Below, one piece after another: positions 22,912-34,726 of a DNA stretch of 64,000 nt (within the stretch, counting starts at the first letter, position 1; each line of letters begins with the position of its first letter). Origin of the DNA: Saposhnikovia divaricata (lineage: Eukaryota; Streptophyta; Magnoliopsida; Apiales; Apiaceae); the NCBI GenBank assembly GCA_036435485.1, contig CM071598.1, forward strand, positions 42,298,501 through 42,362,500, in the 5' to 3' direction. The translations under genes were made by a program, and so were the position numbers. Below the pieces are notes generated by a model that worked only from the letters and a program-made list of their open reading frames with translations, was not told where the DNA came from and did not search any database.

Positions 22912-23812
22912 TTTGGCTAAGTGAAAATATCAACTAGATTGTTGCAGCAGTAAACATTTACTTTATCTAAATTCTCAATATTTTTGAAGTAAATGTTGGC
23001 TGAAATATGATTTATAAATATTTCAAATCTGTTGCATATGTTAAAAATCATATTCGAATCAGCTTGAAATTTCTATGAAATTTTAAGACAATCACTATTT
23101 AATTTATTAGAATATTCTTCATTTGAATAATTCTGGTGAATTTTGAAAAGATAGTGAAAATTAATTTTTATGAGTGAAAAGTGTAGATCGATAAGTCAGA
23201 CTTCTCGAATGACATTCATGTCTATGGTCGACTTCTCTAATAAGTCTATTTGGAACACTCTTGAGTTCTCGAATAGTACATTTTGGAGAAATCGAACAGA
23301 GACTTGCTTGAGTTCTCGAATAGGACATTTGAGTTCTCTAATGACTGAGTTCTCGAATAGAACATTTGAGTTCTCTAATGACTTAGTTCTCGAATAGAAC
23401 ATTTGAGTTGTCGAATCATTTGAAAAGGCTGAATTCTCGCTGAATCTTAATCGATTTTGGATTTTTATTCAAAATTTTTAAATCACTCATAAAAACATAT
23501 TTTATTTAATTTAGAATTATTTCTAAGTTAGATAACTGCCAGCTGTGAGTTACAAACTGCTTGAGATATCGCATAAGCCTTTCTTGACTTATCGAATAGT
23601 TGTTTTATACTTCTCGAATGACTGACTTGTCGATACAAAACATATATCTAATCGACAACTCAAGTCACTCACATATATACAATTCCACAACTGTTCAAAT
23701 CATTTCATTTGATTTCTCATGCAGCTAAAGTTCCAAAACCTCTGAAAACCCTAACGTCAAAAACTAAATTTCTTCTTCAACCTTCATTCTCTTCTCATCT
23801 CTCTGTGTAACA
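22912..23812 (+). other. Y spacer between pol and third ORF, with a second TTCTCGAA cluster
   Basis: No gene. Between 23,200 and 23,620 there are six exact TTCTCGAA octamers, several inside the phrase GAGTTCTCGAATAGAAC, the complement of words in the Y LTR. Before the ORF start at 23,813 there is a pyrimidine-rich stretch ending TTTGATTTCTCATGCAG (to 23,724), a possible splice acceptor for a subgenomic message. Confidence 0.6.
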
Positions 23813-25651
23813 ATGGCAAATACCCAACTCACAATTCCTACCCACACCAATTTCATAGCAATAACCAACGATGTTGAAGCACCCAATGCAAACTTTTAGT
23901 GCTTCGTTCGATGGATGTCTGAATCATACATTAAGGATGCACTCTCAGCCAACCCAACTCTATATCTAGACCTACTAGAACAGTTTTGGAGAACTGCTAC
24001 TGTGGAGGTCGTGGCCCTAGAGAATGCAATAACTTCATACGTAATCTACTGCAAGATTCAGGATAAGGAAATCACCATCACTACTAAAGACATGAATCAA
24101 GCACTGGGGTTACAACAAGAAGTGTATGACAGTCAAGCTACTGATCAGGAATTGGAAGACTTCCTTGATTTATCAACTACTCAGATATAATCAAGCTTGG
24201 AAATTTGAATAGGAAGTACTTGAGAAAAGAATGGAGCTATGTCTTTGCCACTCTTCTTCAAGTCTTCATAGCAAGGAAGTCCAGCTTTGATCAAATCAGC
24301 ACACCGGTTCAACAAATAGGCTATGCTCTAGCATATGGGAGAAAGATTGATGTTGGTTTGATCATAATGCAAGAATTGTATGGGAGACTTGGTAAGAACT
24401 CAGCCAAGAGAGGTAATGAAATTTTCTTCCCTCGCTTTATTCAATCTTTACTTAATTTCATAGATGCTAAATTGATTGAATTGCCTGGGTTAGACAAAAA
24501 TAGAATAGGCTATCCGAAATCCATGACCAAACTCATTTTTGGTAGCTTGGAGACTAGGAATGATGTGGATGTACTCAAAATAACTCCCCTTATGGAGAAT
24601 TTATTTAGGACTTACCCCCACAACATGCCAATATGTGCCTCAAAATCTGAGTTAGCTAGGCCCAAGCAAGTAGAGCAAAATGCTAACCCAGGGCCTGCTA
24701 ACCAACCCTCTCAGCCAAACACTTTACCAAACACAGAGCCACCTGCATCATCCTCTCAACAGGGTGGTGTCAGTAAAAAGGTGAAGAAGAGAAAACAGGT
24801 TGCTTCTGAACCTCTAAAAATCTTAACTGAAGCAGCCTTGGCTGTAGAATTAAGTCTAGAAAGTGAGGAACCTGAGTCACCCTTACTAAGGCCGAAGAAG
24901 AAGAAATCTAAAACCACCTCTTCAGTCACACAAATGGCTGAAGTTGTAAAATTAGGGGCAAACAGCTCACTAGATATATCCTCTCAACAGGGTGCATCTA
25001 TAGAATCAAGCATCCTCCCCAATGCACCTTCTTGTAAAGAGTCAGCACATGGGAGTGATAAGGCTGGCACAGCACTGAGTGGAGAGCACATCAATATTGA
25101 AACTCCCTCTATTTCTCAAGGGGAGTTGCCAAAATCCATTCTAAAAGACACTTCTCTTCCAAAATCTCACACTAAAATTTCTTTGGAGCCTGCAACTCAA
25201 GCAATTGAGGAGCGAGACATTGATCACCAAGAATTTTCTTCTCTTGGTGAGCCAATGGACTCAAGTGACTTAGTGCATGACACTTTGCTCACCACCTAGG
25301 AACTACATTTAGACGGTGAGGGAATGCGAGCTGGGGCATATCCTAATGACACCATCAAAAAACACAGAGGATTCACTAGTTTTCACTAGAGACTCTGTGC
25401 CAGTGTCAACTATTGGTGTAACTCATCCCGCTTCTATGGAGACACCAGTAGTAGAGTCATTCCATACGGTTACAGAAGTTGCATCTGTAACTGAGGAGTC
25501 TAGCTTGCCTAGCTCTAGCTCTAACTTTATGTCACAATGGCTGAAGCCTGTGCAACATGGCAGTGCTTCAGGATCAGGATCTGTTCCACCACAATTGACG
25601 GTTGAAGCACTTCAAAGCTTAGCTATGGATCAGATTCCTGAGTTCAAAAAG
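23813..25651 (+). pseudogene. Y third ORF (env-position protein), first part
   Basis: ATG at 23,813. Broken by TAG 23,897-23,899, a frameshift at about 24,190, TAG 25,297-25,299 and a frameshift near 25,320. Residues include LEQFWRTATVE, then LRKEWSYVFATLLQVF, then QQIGYALAYGRKIDVGLII, a helical region shared with the third ORF of Z (LRKEWSFFFDCITRAF) and, more loosely, of W. A low-complexity Ser/Pro/Lys-rich region follows. It stops at the insertion of W after EFKK and resumes at 37,665. Sire-type elements often carry such an env-like ORF; no signal peptide or membrane helix is evident here, so an envelope role is not supported. Confidence 0.75.
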
Positions 25652-27121
25652 TGATAAGTGGATTTTATATCCACTTGGATCGCTTAATTTCGGCTTAAAT
25701 TGATTGTCTTGGACTCAAGTTGTTGTAGATTTGATGTGTTTTGCTTAGTTGTGCAGGATTACGAGAATGTTGACTAAGGTGGATGCTTTTATAATTTTTT
25801 GGGAATTAATTGATTTAAATTCGGATTTTCGAGAAGGGTTGCACAGTTTACACTGTTTTGGCCATATCTTGAGTTCTAGAAGTCCGTTTGAGGCCCGTAA
25901 GCAGTCCACGCGAAGATAACGAGATTTTCTATCATTCTAAGGTGGTCCAGAGGTCCAATTACGTGGGGAGCGTTCCAGAAAATCTGAAGAAAAGTCAGCC
26001 ACGAAATTTCCTTACAAAACAGAATCAAATTAGGAAACGTATCTTGCAGAAATTCTATTATAATTCTATTTTTGTATTTTCTTGTTGGGAAAGACTTGTA
26101 GTGCCTATATAAACACATCATACCTTGTAATTTGTATGAGATTATTATTATTGTAACGTAGAACTGCAAGAGAGAAAAGTGGAGAAGGATTCAAGCTCGG
26201 TGACAAGCAAAGATCTAGATCTACTTCATCTTCTGTATACTTTGGATTATAGATTTGTTTTCTCAACTCTTGTTTTTATTAATATTATTGTTTCTTTCTT
26301 TCATATCTTGTTAATTATTATGTTTTCATCAAATCCCATGACGATGAATAGTTCTATTATGGGCTAAACGTTGTCATGTGATTCTAACGGAGTTATTTAT
26401 GGAACTTAGTATCTCGATGCTGTAAAGATCTGTGTGTGATGTGTAATTGATATCCTCGTATGGTTAATCTTAATGCTTTTAGATGCGTAGCTAACATCTA
26501 AATTGAATTGTTAATCTCTTGTGAAGTGAAAGTGGATCTTGAGATTTAGAACTTGCCATGCTAGCATAGGCTCATAATTGATTGTCAATATGATTTGTGG
26601 TGTGAGATGAAAATACTTATACTACCCTATGTGATCTTAATGGATAACCTGTTCTTCAACCGTTATGTTTTCAAATTCTATAGACATATAGGGTCTAAGC
26701 ATAATTGGTGTCTATTCATCTTCTATCTCTTTTGTGGATGTATGTTTAGTTTGGTATGCGTATGCTGACAGGTAGCGTATACTGGTTTCGTGTTATCCGA
26801 TCAGATATCAAAATCATTGCATATAGAGATTAAAGGCGTCAGATCTAAGGGAAGTATTTAATGAAGTTGGGATCCCATGTTTATTCTCATATTAGTAATT
26901 CGAATTCAATCTCATTAGTTAATTTAATTCGTAGTTAAAAAATTGCATCCTAGTTTAATTTAGTTAATCAAAACCAAAATTGTTATTTGTCTTAGCAGTG
27001 GATTAAAACCAAACATTGTTGCATAGGCATATTTACTGATTAAACTTAACCAGATCTCTGTGGAACGAACTTTAATTATATTACTTGTGACTACGTGCGC
27101 TTGCGTAATTTTGTGCTAACA
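25652..27121 (+). repeat. W 5' LTR, 1470 bp
   Basis: Begins TGATAAGTGGATTTTATATC with hairpin AAGTGGAT/ATCCACTT (25,656-25,676); ends GTGCTAACA. The TATA box TATATAAA is at 26,106-26,113. Differences from the 3' LTR seen by eye include CTATTTTTG/CTGTTTTTG, GGGAAAG/GGGCAAG, CATGTG/CATGGG, AAATTC/AAAATC and TTCGTA/TTCTTA. Confidence 0.96.
26106..26113 (+). promoter_or_regulatory. W LTR TATA box
   Basis: TATATAAA in GTGCCTATATAAACACATC, with the same word at 36,644-36,651 in the 3' LTR. It should position the start of the genomic RNA a few tens of bases downstream. Confidence 0.75.
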
Positions 27122-27127
27122 AGTTTT

Positions 27128-27145
27128 TGGCGCCGCTGCCGGGGA
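27128..27145 (+). other. W primer binding site (Asp tRNA)
   Basis: TGGCGCCGCTGCCGGGGA, six bases after the LTR end, matches the 3' end of plant Asp tRNA (GTC), the known Athila primer, with one C for T change. Confidence 0.9.
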
Positions 27146-27258
27146 TTATCGGTGTTTTGTTTAGTCTATGTGCTTGTCATCAGTGGTCGTTAGCGTTCAC
27201 TGACTCGGATTTCTTACTTAGTTGTTTGTTTCGTGGTGTTTCAGGTACTTGAACGTGT

Positions 27259-30200
27259 ATGCGAACACGTTTGCAGGCTCGTAAGGAAAAACTGGCAGGA
27301 GACGGTCTTGTAGTAGATAATCAGAAAGAGGAACTTGAAACTACTGTAGAGATGGCAGATTTACCAGCAGCAATTAAGGCTTTGAAGGACTATTCGCAGC
27401 CGAAGATTACTGACATACAATCTAGTATTGTCAGGCCAGCTATTGCAGCGAATAACTTTGAGATCAAGCCGAGCACAATTCAGATGGTGCAGAATTCGGT
27501 TCAGTTTGGGGGTGCTTCGACAGAGGATCCTAATATGCACATCAGGGACTTTATCGAGATCTGCGACACTTTCAAATTTAATGGTGTGTCGGATGATGCT
27601 ATCAAGTTGAGGCTTTTCCCATTCTCCTTAAGAGATAAGGCTAAGGGCTGGTTACACTCTCTACCAGCTGGTTCCATTACTACATGGGATGATCTTGCTC
27701 AGAAGTTTCTTACTAAATTCTTCCCTATGGCGAAAACTGCAGCAATAAGGAACCAGTTAACTCAATTTCAACAGCAATCTGGTGAATCTTTGTGTGAGGC
27801 TTGGGAACGTTATAAGGAGATGCTACGAAGGTGCCCTCATCATGGCATGCCTGATTGGATGGTTATTAATGGTTTCTACAATGGGTTGGGAGCACAGTCT
27901 AGGCCTTTGCTAGATGCAGCATCTGGTGGAGCTCTATGGGCGAAGAGCTATGAGGAAGCATATGATCTTATTGAGATGATGGCTGCTAACGAATATCAAA
28001 ATCCAACACAGAGGCTTTCTCAAGGTAAGGTAGCAGGTGTTCTTGAAGTTGACACAGCTTCAGCTATTGCAGCTCAGTTGAAGGCTCTTTCGATGAAGGT
28101 GGATTCTCTTGCTAATTATGGAGTTCAGCAGGTTGCCAGTGTTTGTGAGTTATGTGCAGGCGCACATGAGACGAATCAGTGTGCTATCTCTTCTGAATCA
28201 GCACAGTTCGTAAGTAATTTTCAGAGACCTGCTGCACCAGTACCAGCCACCTATCATCCAAGCAACAGGAATCATCCTAATTTTAGTTGGAGCAACAACC
28301 AAGGTGCTCAACAACCTCAGCAACCCTATCAGCAGTTTCAGGGGCAGCAAGCAAGGCCATTAAATCAAGGTTATCAGCAGCAGTATGCTCCAAAGCAATC
28401 ATATCAACCTCCGGGATTTCAGCAGCAACAACCCCAGGCTCATGCGGGGCAATCTTCTAATGAAAAATCAGATGATGTGTGGATAGCGTTAAAGAACCTA
28501 CAAGCTGGTCAGAAACTCTTGGAAACTCAGATAGGACAGATTGCAAGTGCCTTACTTAGTAGGCCTCAAGGAACTCTTCCTAGTGATACGGAAGCAAATC
28601 CAGGTAGGAGGGATAGCAAAGAACAGGTGAAGGCTGTGACTTTGAGATCGGGAAAAGTTATAGCAGGCCCTAAAATAGCAATCGAAGATGATAAAGATGT
28701 TCAGAATCAGCAGGTTGAAAAATCTGTAGTGCCCGAAATTGCTCAATCTGATTTGGGGGCTGATCAGCAAGGTGGTGAAGTAGAGAAGAGCAAGGAACCT
28801 GTTAAAAATTCTGTGGAGCAGTCTACAAAGAACACTCAGATCTATCCTCCTCCTCCTTATCCTAGAAGACTCCAGAAGCAGCAGTTGGACAAGAAATTTG
28901 CTAAGTTCTTAGAGGTGTTCAAGAAGTTGCAGATTAACATCCCCTTTACCGAAGCTCTTGAACAGATGCCGAGCTATGCCAAGTTCATGAAGGGGATTCT
29001 TTCTCGTAAGTTGAAGCTTGAGGAATTAGAGACCGTTGCTCTAACGGAAGAATGCAGTGCTGTGCTACAACAGAAATTGCCTCCAAAACTAAAGGATCCT
29101 GGTAGCTTTACTATTCCATGCACTATTGGTAATTTGTCTTTTGCGAAGTGCTTGTGTGACTTGGGAGCTAGCATCAATCTCATTCCCTTGTCAGTCTATA
29201 TGCAACTTGGTCTACCGGAACCAAAGCCTACCAACATCTCTTTGCAGTTGGCTGATCGTTCAGTTACATATCCTAGAGGCATAGTGGAGGATGTGTTGGT
29301 GAAAGTTGACAAACTCATATTTCCTGCTGATTTTGTTATCTTGGATTTCGAGGAAGATAAGAAGATTCTCATAATCTTGGGAAGACCATTCTTGGCTACG
29401 GGAAAGACTTTGATTGATGTGCAGAAAGGGGAGCTCACCATGAGGGTGCAAGACCAGAATGTCACTTTCAATGTTTTTAATGCAATGAAACTTCCCTCAG
29501 ATGAAGAAGAATGTTTGAAGGTGGATTGGGTTGATTCTGCAGTTACTATGGAAATGGAGAAGTTGCTGAAGTCAGACTCTTTGGAAAAAGTTTTAGTTGG
29601 TGACTCTGATTTTGAAGATGAGGAATTAGCCGAGCAACTTCAGCAGCTAAATTCAGCCCCTTGGAAAAGGAGATTTGATTTGCCTTTTGAATCTCTTGGG
29701 TTAGGAGATCGTAAAAATTCGGAGGGGCGCCTGAAACCATCTATTGAGGAAGCTCCCACACTTGAACTCAAACCACTTTCGGAACACTTGCGGTATGTTT
29801 TTCTTGGTGATGCATCTACATTACCTGTTATTATTGCCTCTAACTTGTCAGCTAGTGCGGAAGAAAAGCTTTTGCGAATTTTGAGGGAATTCAAGTCAGC
29901 AATTGGTTGGACTATAGCAGATATCAAGGGAATCAGCCCTTCTTATTGCATGCATAAAATTCTGCTAGAGGAGGGAGCTAAGCCTACTATTGAGCATCAG
30001 CGGAGACTTAATCCGATTATGAAAGAGGTGGTGAAGAAGGAAATTCTAAAATGGCTGGATGCGGGTATTATATATCCTATCTCAGACAGTTCTTGGGTGA
30101 GCCCGGTTCAATGTGTGCCAAAGAAAGGAGGCATGACAGTTGTTGCTAATGAAAAGAACGAACTCATCCCTACTCGAACAGTCACGGGGTGGAGAGTTTG

Positions 30201-32661
30201 TATGGACTATAGGAAGCTCAACAAAGCCACGAGAAAAGATCACTTTCCTCTGCCATTCATTGATCAGATGCTAGACAGGTTGGCGGGACATGAGTATTAT
30301 TGCCTCCTTGATGGTTATTCAGGCTACAATCAGATTTGCATTGCTCCGGAAGATCAAGAGAAGACCACATTCACATGTCCTTTTGGTACCTTTGCTTTCC
30401 GACGGGTTTCTTTCGGACTTTGTGGTGCTCCCGCCACTTTTCAAAGATGCATGATGGCTATTTTCTCAGACATGATTGGCTCGAATGTGGAGGTTTTTAT
30501 GGATGACTTCTCAGTTTTTGGTACTTCATATGACGAGTGCTTGCATAATCTTGGCTTGGTTTTGAAACGTTGTGTGGAGACTAACTTGGTGCTTAATTGG
30601 GAGAAGTGTCACTTCATGGTGCGAGAGGGAATTATTCTTGGGCACAAGGTATCTGGTAGAGGACTTGAGGTGGATAGGGCTAAGGTGGAAACAATCGAAA
30701 ATCTTCCTCCACCTATCTCTGTAAAAGGAATTCGCAGTTTTCTTGGTCATGCAGGTTTCTATCGGCGTTTCATCAAAGACTTCTCAAAAATTTCTAAACC
30801 CTTGTGCAATCTCTTGGAGAAGGATGTTCCTTTCAAGTTTGATGATGAGTGTCTTGCAGCTTTTGAGTTCTTGAAGAAGAAGTTGACTACTACACCAGTC
30901 ATTACCGCACCTAATTGGGAGGAGCCGTTTGAACTCATGTGTGATGCCAGTGACTATGCTGTTGGAGCTGTGCTTGGTCAAAGGAAGGAGAGAATTTTTC
31001 ATGTGGTTTACTATGCTAGTAAAACCCTCAATGATGCACAGCTGAACTACACTACTACGGAGAAGGAGTTGCTAGCAGTTGTCTATGGTTTCGAGAAATT
31101 CAGGTCTTATCTGCTTGGTACGAAGGTGATTGTGTATACTGATCATGCTGCAATTCGATATCATATGTCGAAGAAGGATTCTAAGCCTAGATTGATTCGT
31201 TGGGTGCTTCTCTTGTAAGAATTTGATGTGGAAATCAAGGATAGGAAAGGCACGGAAAATCAAGTAGCGGATCATCTCTCACGCTTAGAGGACCACGGTA
31301 AGGAATTGCATAACAAATCTCTTATTAATGAATCTTTTCCAGATGAGCAGCTGTTTGCAGTGCAAGATGAAGAGCCATGGTTTGCAGATTATGTAAACTA
31401 TTTGGTTAGCAATGTTATTCCTCCAGATCTTTCGAGTGCTCAAAGGAAGAAGTTTCTACATGATGTGAAGTGGTACCATTGGGATGAACCGTTTCTCTTT
31501 AGACAAGGAGCAGATCAGATGATCAGACGATGTATTCCGTATAGTGAGACGGAGGGTGTGTTGCGAGATTGCCACTCAACTGTTTATGGTGGTCATTATG
31601 GTGGAGAAAAGACAGCGGCTCGTGTGCTTCAAGCAGGTTTCTATTGGCCTTCCTTGTTTAAGGATGCTCATCAGTTCGTGTTGAGATGTGATCGTTGTCA
31701 AAGGGTTGGCAATATTTCTAAAAGGAACGAGATGCCTCTTAACATGCTTCTTGAGGTAGAGATCTTCGATGTCTGGGGGATTGACTTCATGGGACCTTTT
31801 GTCTCTTCATGCAACAATCAGTACATCTTGCTAGCTGTGGATTACGTGTCTAAATGGGTCGAGGTTAAGGCGTTGCCGACCAATGATGCAAAGGTGGTAT
31901 TGAATTTCTTGCATAAACAAATTTTTACGCGTTTCGGAACTCCACGTGCTATAATAAGTGATGAGGGAACTCACTTTTGCAATCGCCAGTTTACTACGTT
32001 GATGGCGAAATATAATGTGACGCATCGTGTTGCCACTGCTTATCACCCTCAAACGAATGGCCAAGCTGAAGTTTCTAACAGGGAAATCAAGAGAATTCTA
32101 GAGAAAGTGGTGAATCCGTCTCGTAAGGATTGGTCATTGAAGTTGGATGAAGCTGTGTGGGCGTACAGGACTGCCTACAAAACTCCTCTAGGTATGTCTC
32201 CGTTTCAGTTAGTTTATGGGAAAGCATGTCATTTGCCTGCAGAGTTGGAACATAAAGCATATTGGGCGTTGAAGAAATTGAATTTAGATATCACGGCTGC
32301 GGGTGCAAAGCGGTTGCTTCAGTTGAATGAACTTGAGGAATTTCGTGAGCAAGCTTACGAAAATAACAAGATGTATAGGGAGAAGGTTAAGAGGTGGCAT
32401 GATAAACGGTTGGTACCAAAAGCATTTTTGCCAGGTCAACAGGTGTTGCTATTTAATTCTCGCCTCAAGCTTTTTCCGGGAAAACTCAAGTCGAGGTGGT
32501 CGGGTCCATTTATTGTTAAGACGGTGTATCCACACGGAGCTATTGAAATTTATGAAACAACACCGGATCATGCTTTTAAAGTGAATGGACAGCGGTTGAA
32601 GCATTACTATGGCGGGTCGTTTCAACGCGATAAGGTTTCCGCCGTTTTGGCGTCTACTTGA
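27259..32661 (+). pseudogene. W gag-pol polyprotein, one premature stop
   Basis: ATG at 27,259 after a leader of about 140 bases. Gag: Retrotrans_gag around residues 130-230 (AKGWLHSLPAGSITTWDDL); a small zinc knuckle CELCAGAHETNQC; a Gln/Pro-rich tract. Protease near residue 635 (CLCDLGASINLIPLSVYMQL). RT residues about 940-1130 with VFMDDFSVFG. RNase H near 1227 (ELMCDASDYAVGAVLGQ). After the TAA at 31,216-31,218, which falls in LLL-stop-EFD where Athila proteins have Gln, the same frame resumes. It encodes integrase with GHYGGEKT and CDRCQR zinc ligands, WGIDFMGPF, ISDEGTHF and GQAEVSNREIK (the D, D, E triad), and ends at TGA 32,659-32,661. All active-site residues are present. Confidence 0.94.
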
Positions 32662-33538
32662 TTTGGGAGAAGAACGTCAAGCTAATGATGTAAAAGGAGC
32701 GCTTCGTGGGAGGCAACCCACGCTCTTGTATTTTGTTGTATTATTGCTTCTCTCTTGGAAAAAAAAAAAAGAAAAAAAAAGAAAAAAAAAAGAAAAGAAA
32801 AAAAAGAGAGAAAAGAGTGTGAAAAAAAAAAAAAAAATTGTTGTTGTGAAAAAAAAGAAAAGAAAAAAAAATACAACAACAACACTTTTCTGCAGGAGAC
32901 AGCCACGCCACAGGCGCCAGCCGCGCCTCAAGCGCAGGAGTAACGCAGGACCAAGCCGCGCCACAGGCGCTGTTCGCGCTAGAGGCGTGTCACGCATGAT
33001 CAAGTGGCGCAACAGGCGCGTTTTGCGCTGGAAGCGCTGTGTAACGCAGGGACGGAGTGCGCCACAGGCGCTGTTGGCGCTGGAAGTGCAGAAGGTTACT
33101 GTTCACACGAATTTTTTATTTTTTTTTTACTTTTCTCTCATCTTCTATCCAATTACTTACACAATTCTTTTCCTAAATCAAATTCAATTCAACCCCAAAT
33201 CCTCAAAAATCATATCCTACATCTCTAAAGCATATCCTACATCTAATTTAATTCCTTTTCCTTTTCCATCTCCATTATCTATATACACACACCCATCTAT
33301 ATAAACCCAAATTTCTCAACTTCCATCCATTCAAAGTACAAGGGAGAATCAAATTTGAATTTTTGGGGGATTAATCTAGCAAGTTCACCTCTTTGATTCA
33401 ATTGGGTAATATTCTATTTCATATTTTATTTGAATTTGTGAATTTTGCAAGCTAGGGTTCTTGGAGTGTGTAAATTGGGGGTTCTTTTGTTTGGTGAATT
33501 GTTGGAGATTGTGGTTCTTTGCTTGATAAATTGTTGTC
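32662..33538 (+). other. W spacer between pol and third ORF: A-rich tract, GCGC block, candidate promoter
   Basis: No gene. 32,758-32,880 is almost pure A with scattered G, giving spurious Lys-rich or Phe-rich ORFs on the two strands. 32,893-33,092 holds four degenerate copies, about 50 bases apart, of the phrase GCGCCACAGGCGCTGTT plus GCGCTGG. Then follows an AT-rich pyrimidine-biased stretch with a TATA box at 33,298 and a leader up to the third-ORF ATG. Confidence 0.7.
33298..33305 (+). promoter_or_regulatory. Candidate internal TATA box for the W third ORF
   Basis: TATATAAA in CATCTATATAAACCC, about 234 bases before the ATG at 33,539 and about 200 bases after the GCGC block. It would allow a separate message for the third ORF. 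Not tested; TATA words are common in AT-rich DNA. Confidence 0.4.
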
Positions 33539-34726
33539 ATGGCCCCTAAACGACAGCGATTAGTAGGTAGTAGTAGTAGTGCTCGTCCATCTTTGGATGA
33601 GAATGATGTTGTGGGAGATGGAGTGGAAAAATTTGTGAATGAGGATGCCAAAGCGGAGTATGGTAGATTGGTTGTCAAGGGGGTTATTCAGGAAAGAAGG
33701 CTTGTGCCCCGTAAGTATGAGGAGATGGAGGCGATGATTAGTGAGCGGGGATGGACTTTATTTTGTGAGTTTGCTAATGATGCCCCATTGGATGTGGTTA
33801 GGGAGTTTTATGCTAATGCTTCGATAGCAAGGAATAACTCCACGGTTGTTAGGGGCCAGAAGGTGGATTATTCGCCTCGTGCGATTCGTACTTTGATTAG
33901 GCAACCGCCTAAACCTAGAGGTGCTAAGGATTGGGGGAAAAAGACTAGGGATGATGTTGATCTTGATGCTATCATTAGTGAGCTGTGTGTTCCGGGTACG
34001 GAGTGGAAGTGTAGGTCGGGTACCACCGAGAAAAGGATTTTTCCAGCTGCATCATTGTCTAGTTTTGCACGGGCTTGGTTCTTGTTCATAAGTTCTAATA
34101 TCATTCCGTCAAGCCATGTGTCCGATGTTACTGTTGATAGAGCTATTCTGTTATGGGGTATTCTCAAAGGTAAGTATGTTGACCTTGGTTACCTTATTAA
34201 TCAAAATATTCTTCGTTATTTGGGGAGTAATTCGATGGCAAGTATTCCCTATGCTTCTATCATAGCGTACTTGTGTGATGCTTCGAAAGTAAAATGGTAT
34301 GACGGTGAGCCGGTGCATAAACCTATGTCTTCCATTACTGATGCTACTATTGACCGGTTGACGGAGTGGCCGGGCGGCATTCCTCATCCTCGGGGTTTAG
34401 GATTTGTTGTTGATGGTGCTGGTGGTCAGGGAGCGGGCGCTCCACTACAGGGTTCTAGGGCACCAGGAGTTGTTATGACAGGTCCTCCGCGGCGTACAGT
34501 GGATATGTCGGTTTTTGATACCTATTTTCGTCGCATGACTAGGCGGTTGGATGCTATGCATGTTAGCAGTCACCAGTATTCCGAGGACATGGCCGTGGCT
34601 TTGGATGCAGCTTTTCAGTCACCAGGTACTCCTGTTCAGTGGCCTATATTTGGAGCTCGGACTCCGTACCCTCCGCCTGATTCATCTGAGGAGGATGACG
34701 AGGGTGACGATAGCGAGGACGAGTAG
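33539..34726 (+). CDS. W third ORF, 395-residue Athila env-position protein
   Basis: An intact ORF from MAPKRQRLVGSSSSARPSLD to SEEDDEGDDSEDE. Residues about 45-250 match the family annotated as putative plant transposon protein, found behind pol in Athila elements: WTLFCEFANDAPLDVVREFY, then VDYSPRAIRTLI, then SFARAWFLFISSNIIPSSHV and RAILLWGILKGKYVDLGYLI. The N-terminus is basic (PKRQR, a possible nuclear signal) and the C-terminus strongly acidic. I see no signal peptide, no transmembrane helix and no cleavage motif, so the historical env-like label is positional. It may be made from a separate RNA. Function unknown. Confidence 0.85.
   Translation: MAPKRQRLVGSSSSARPSLDENDVVGDGVEKFVNEDAKAEYGRLVVKGVIQERRLVPRKYEEMEAMISERGWTLFCEFANDAPLDVVREFYANASIARNNSTVVRGQKVDYSPRAIRTLIRQPPKPRGAKDWGKKTRDDVDLDAIISELCVPGTEWKCRSGTTEKRIFPAASLSSFARAWFLFISSNIIPSSHVSDVTVDRAILLWGILKGKYVDLGYLINQNILRYLGSNSMASIPYASIIAYLCDASKVKWYDGEPVHKPMSSITDATIDRLTEWPGGIPHPRGLGFVVDGAGGQGAGAPLQGSRAPGVVMTGPPRRTVDMSVFDTYFRRMTRRLDAMHVSSHQYSEDMAVALDAAFQSPGTPVQWPIFGARTPYPPPDSSEEDDEGDDSEDE

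Noticed and set aside
23813..25299. True viral envelope gene in Y
   Set aside because: No signal peptide, no membrane helix, no fusion or cleavage motif, and homology to Z and W third ORFs that also lack these.
25876..26367. ORFs repeated at 36414-36905 with near-identical sequence
   Set aside because: Both lie in the W LTRs; identity reflects the direct repeats, not genes.
32609..33304. Lys-rich plus-strand and Phe-rich minus-strand ORFs after W pol
   Set aside because: They are produced by the A-rich tract and the GCGC repeat.
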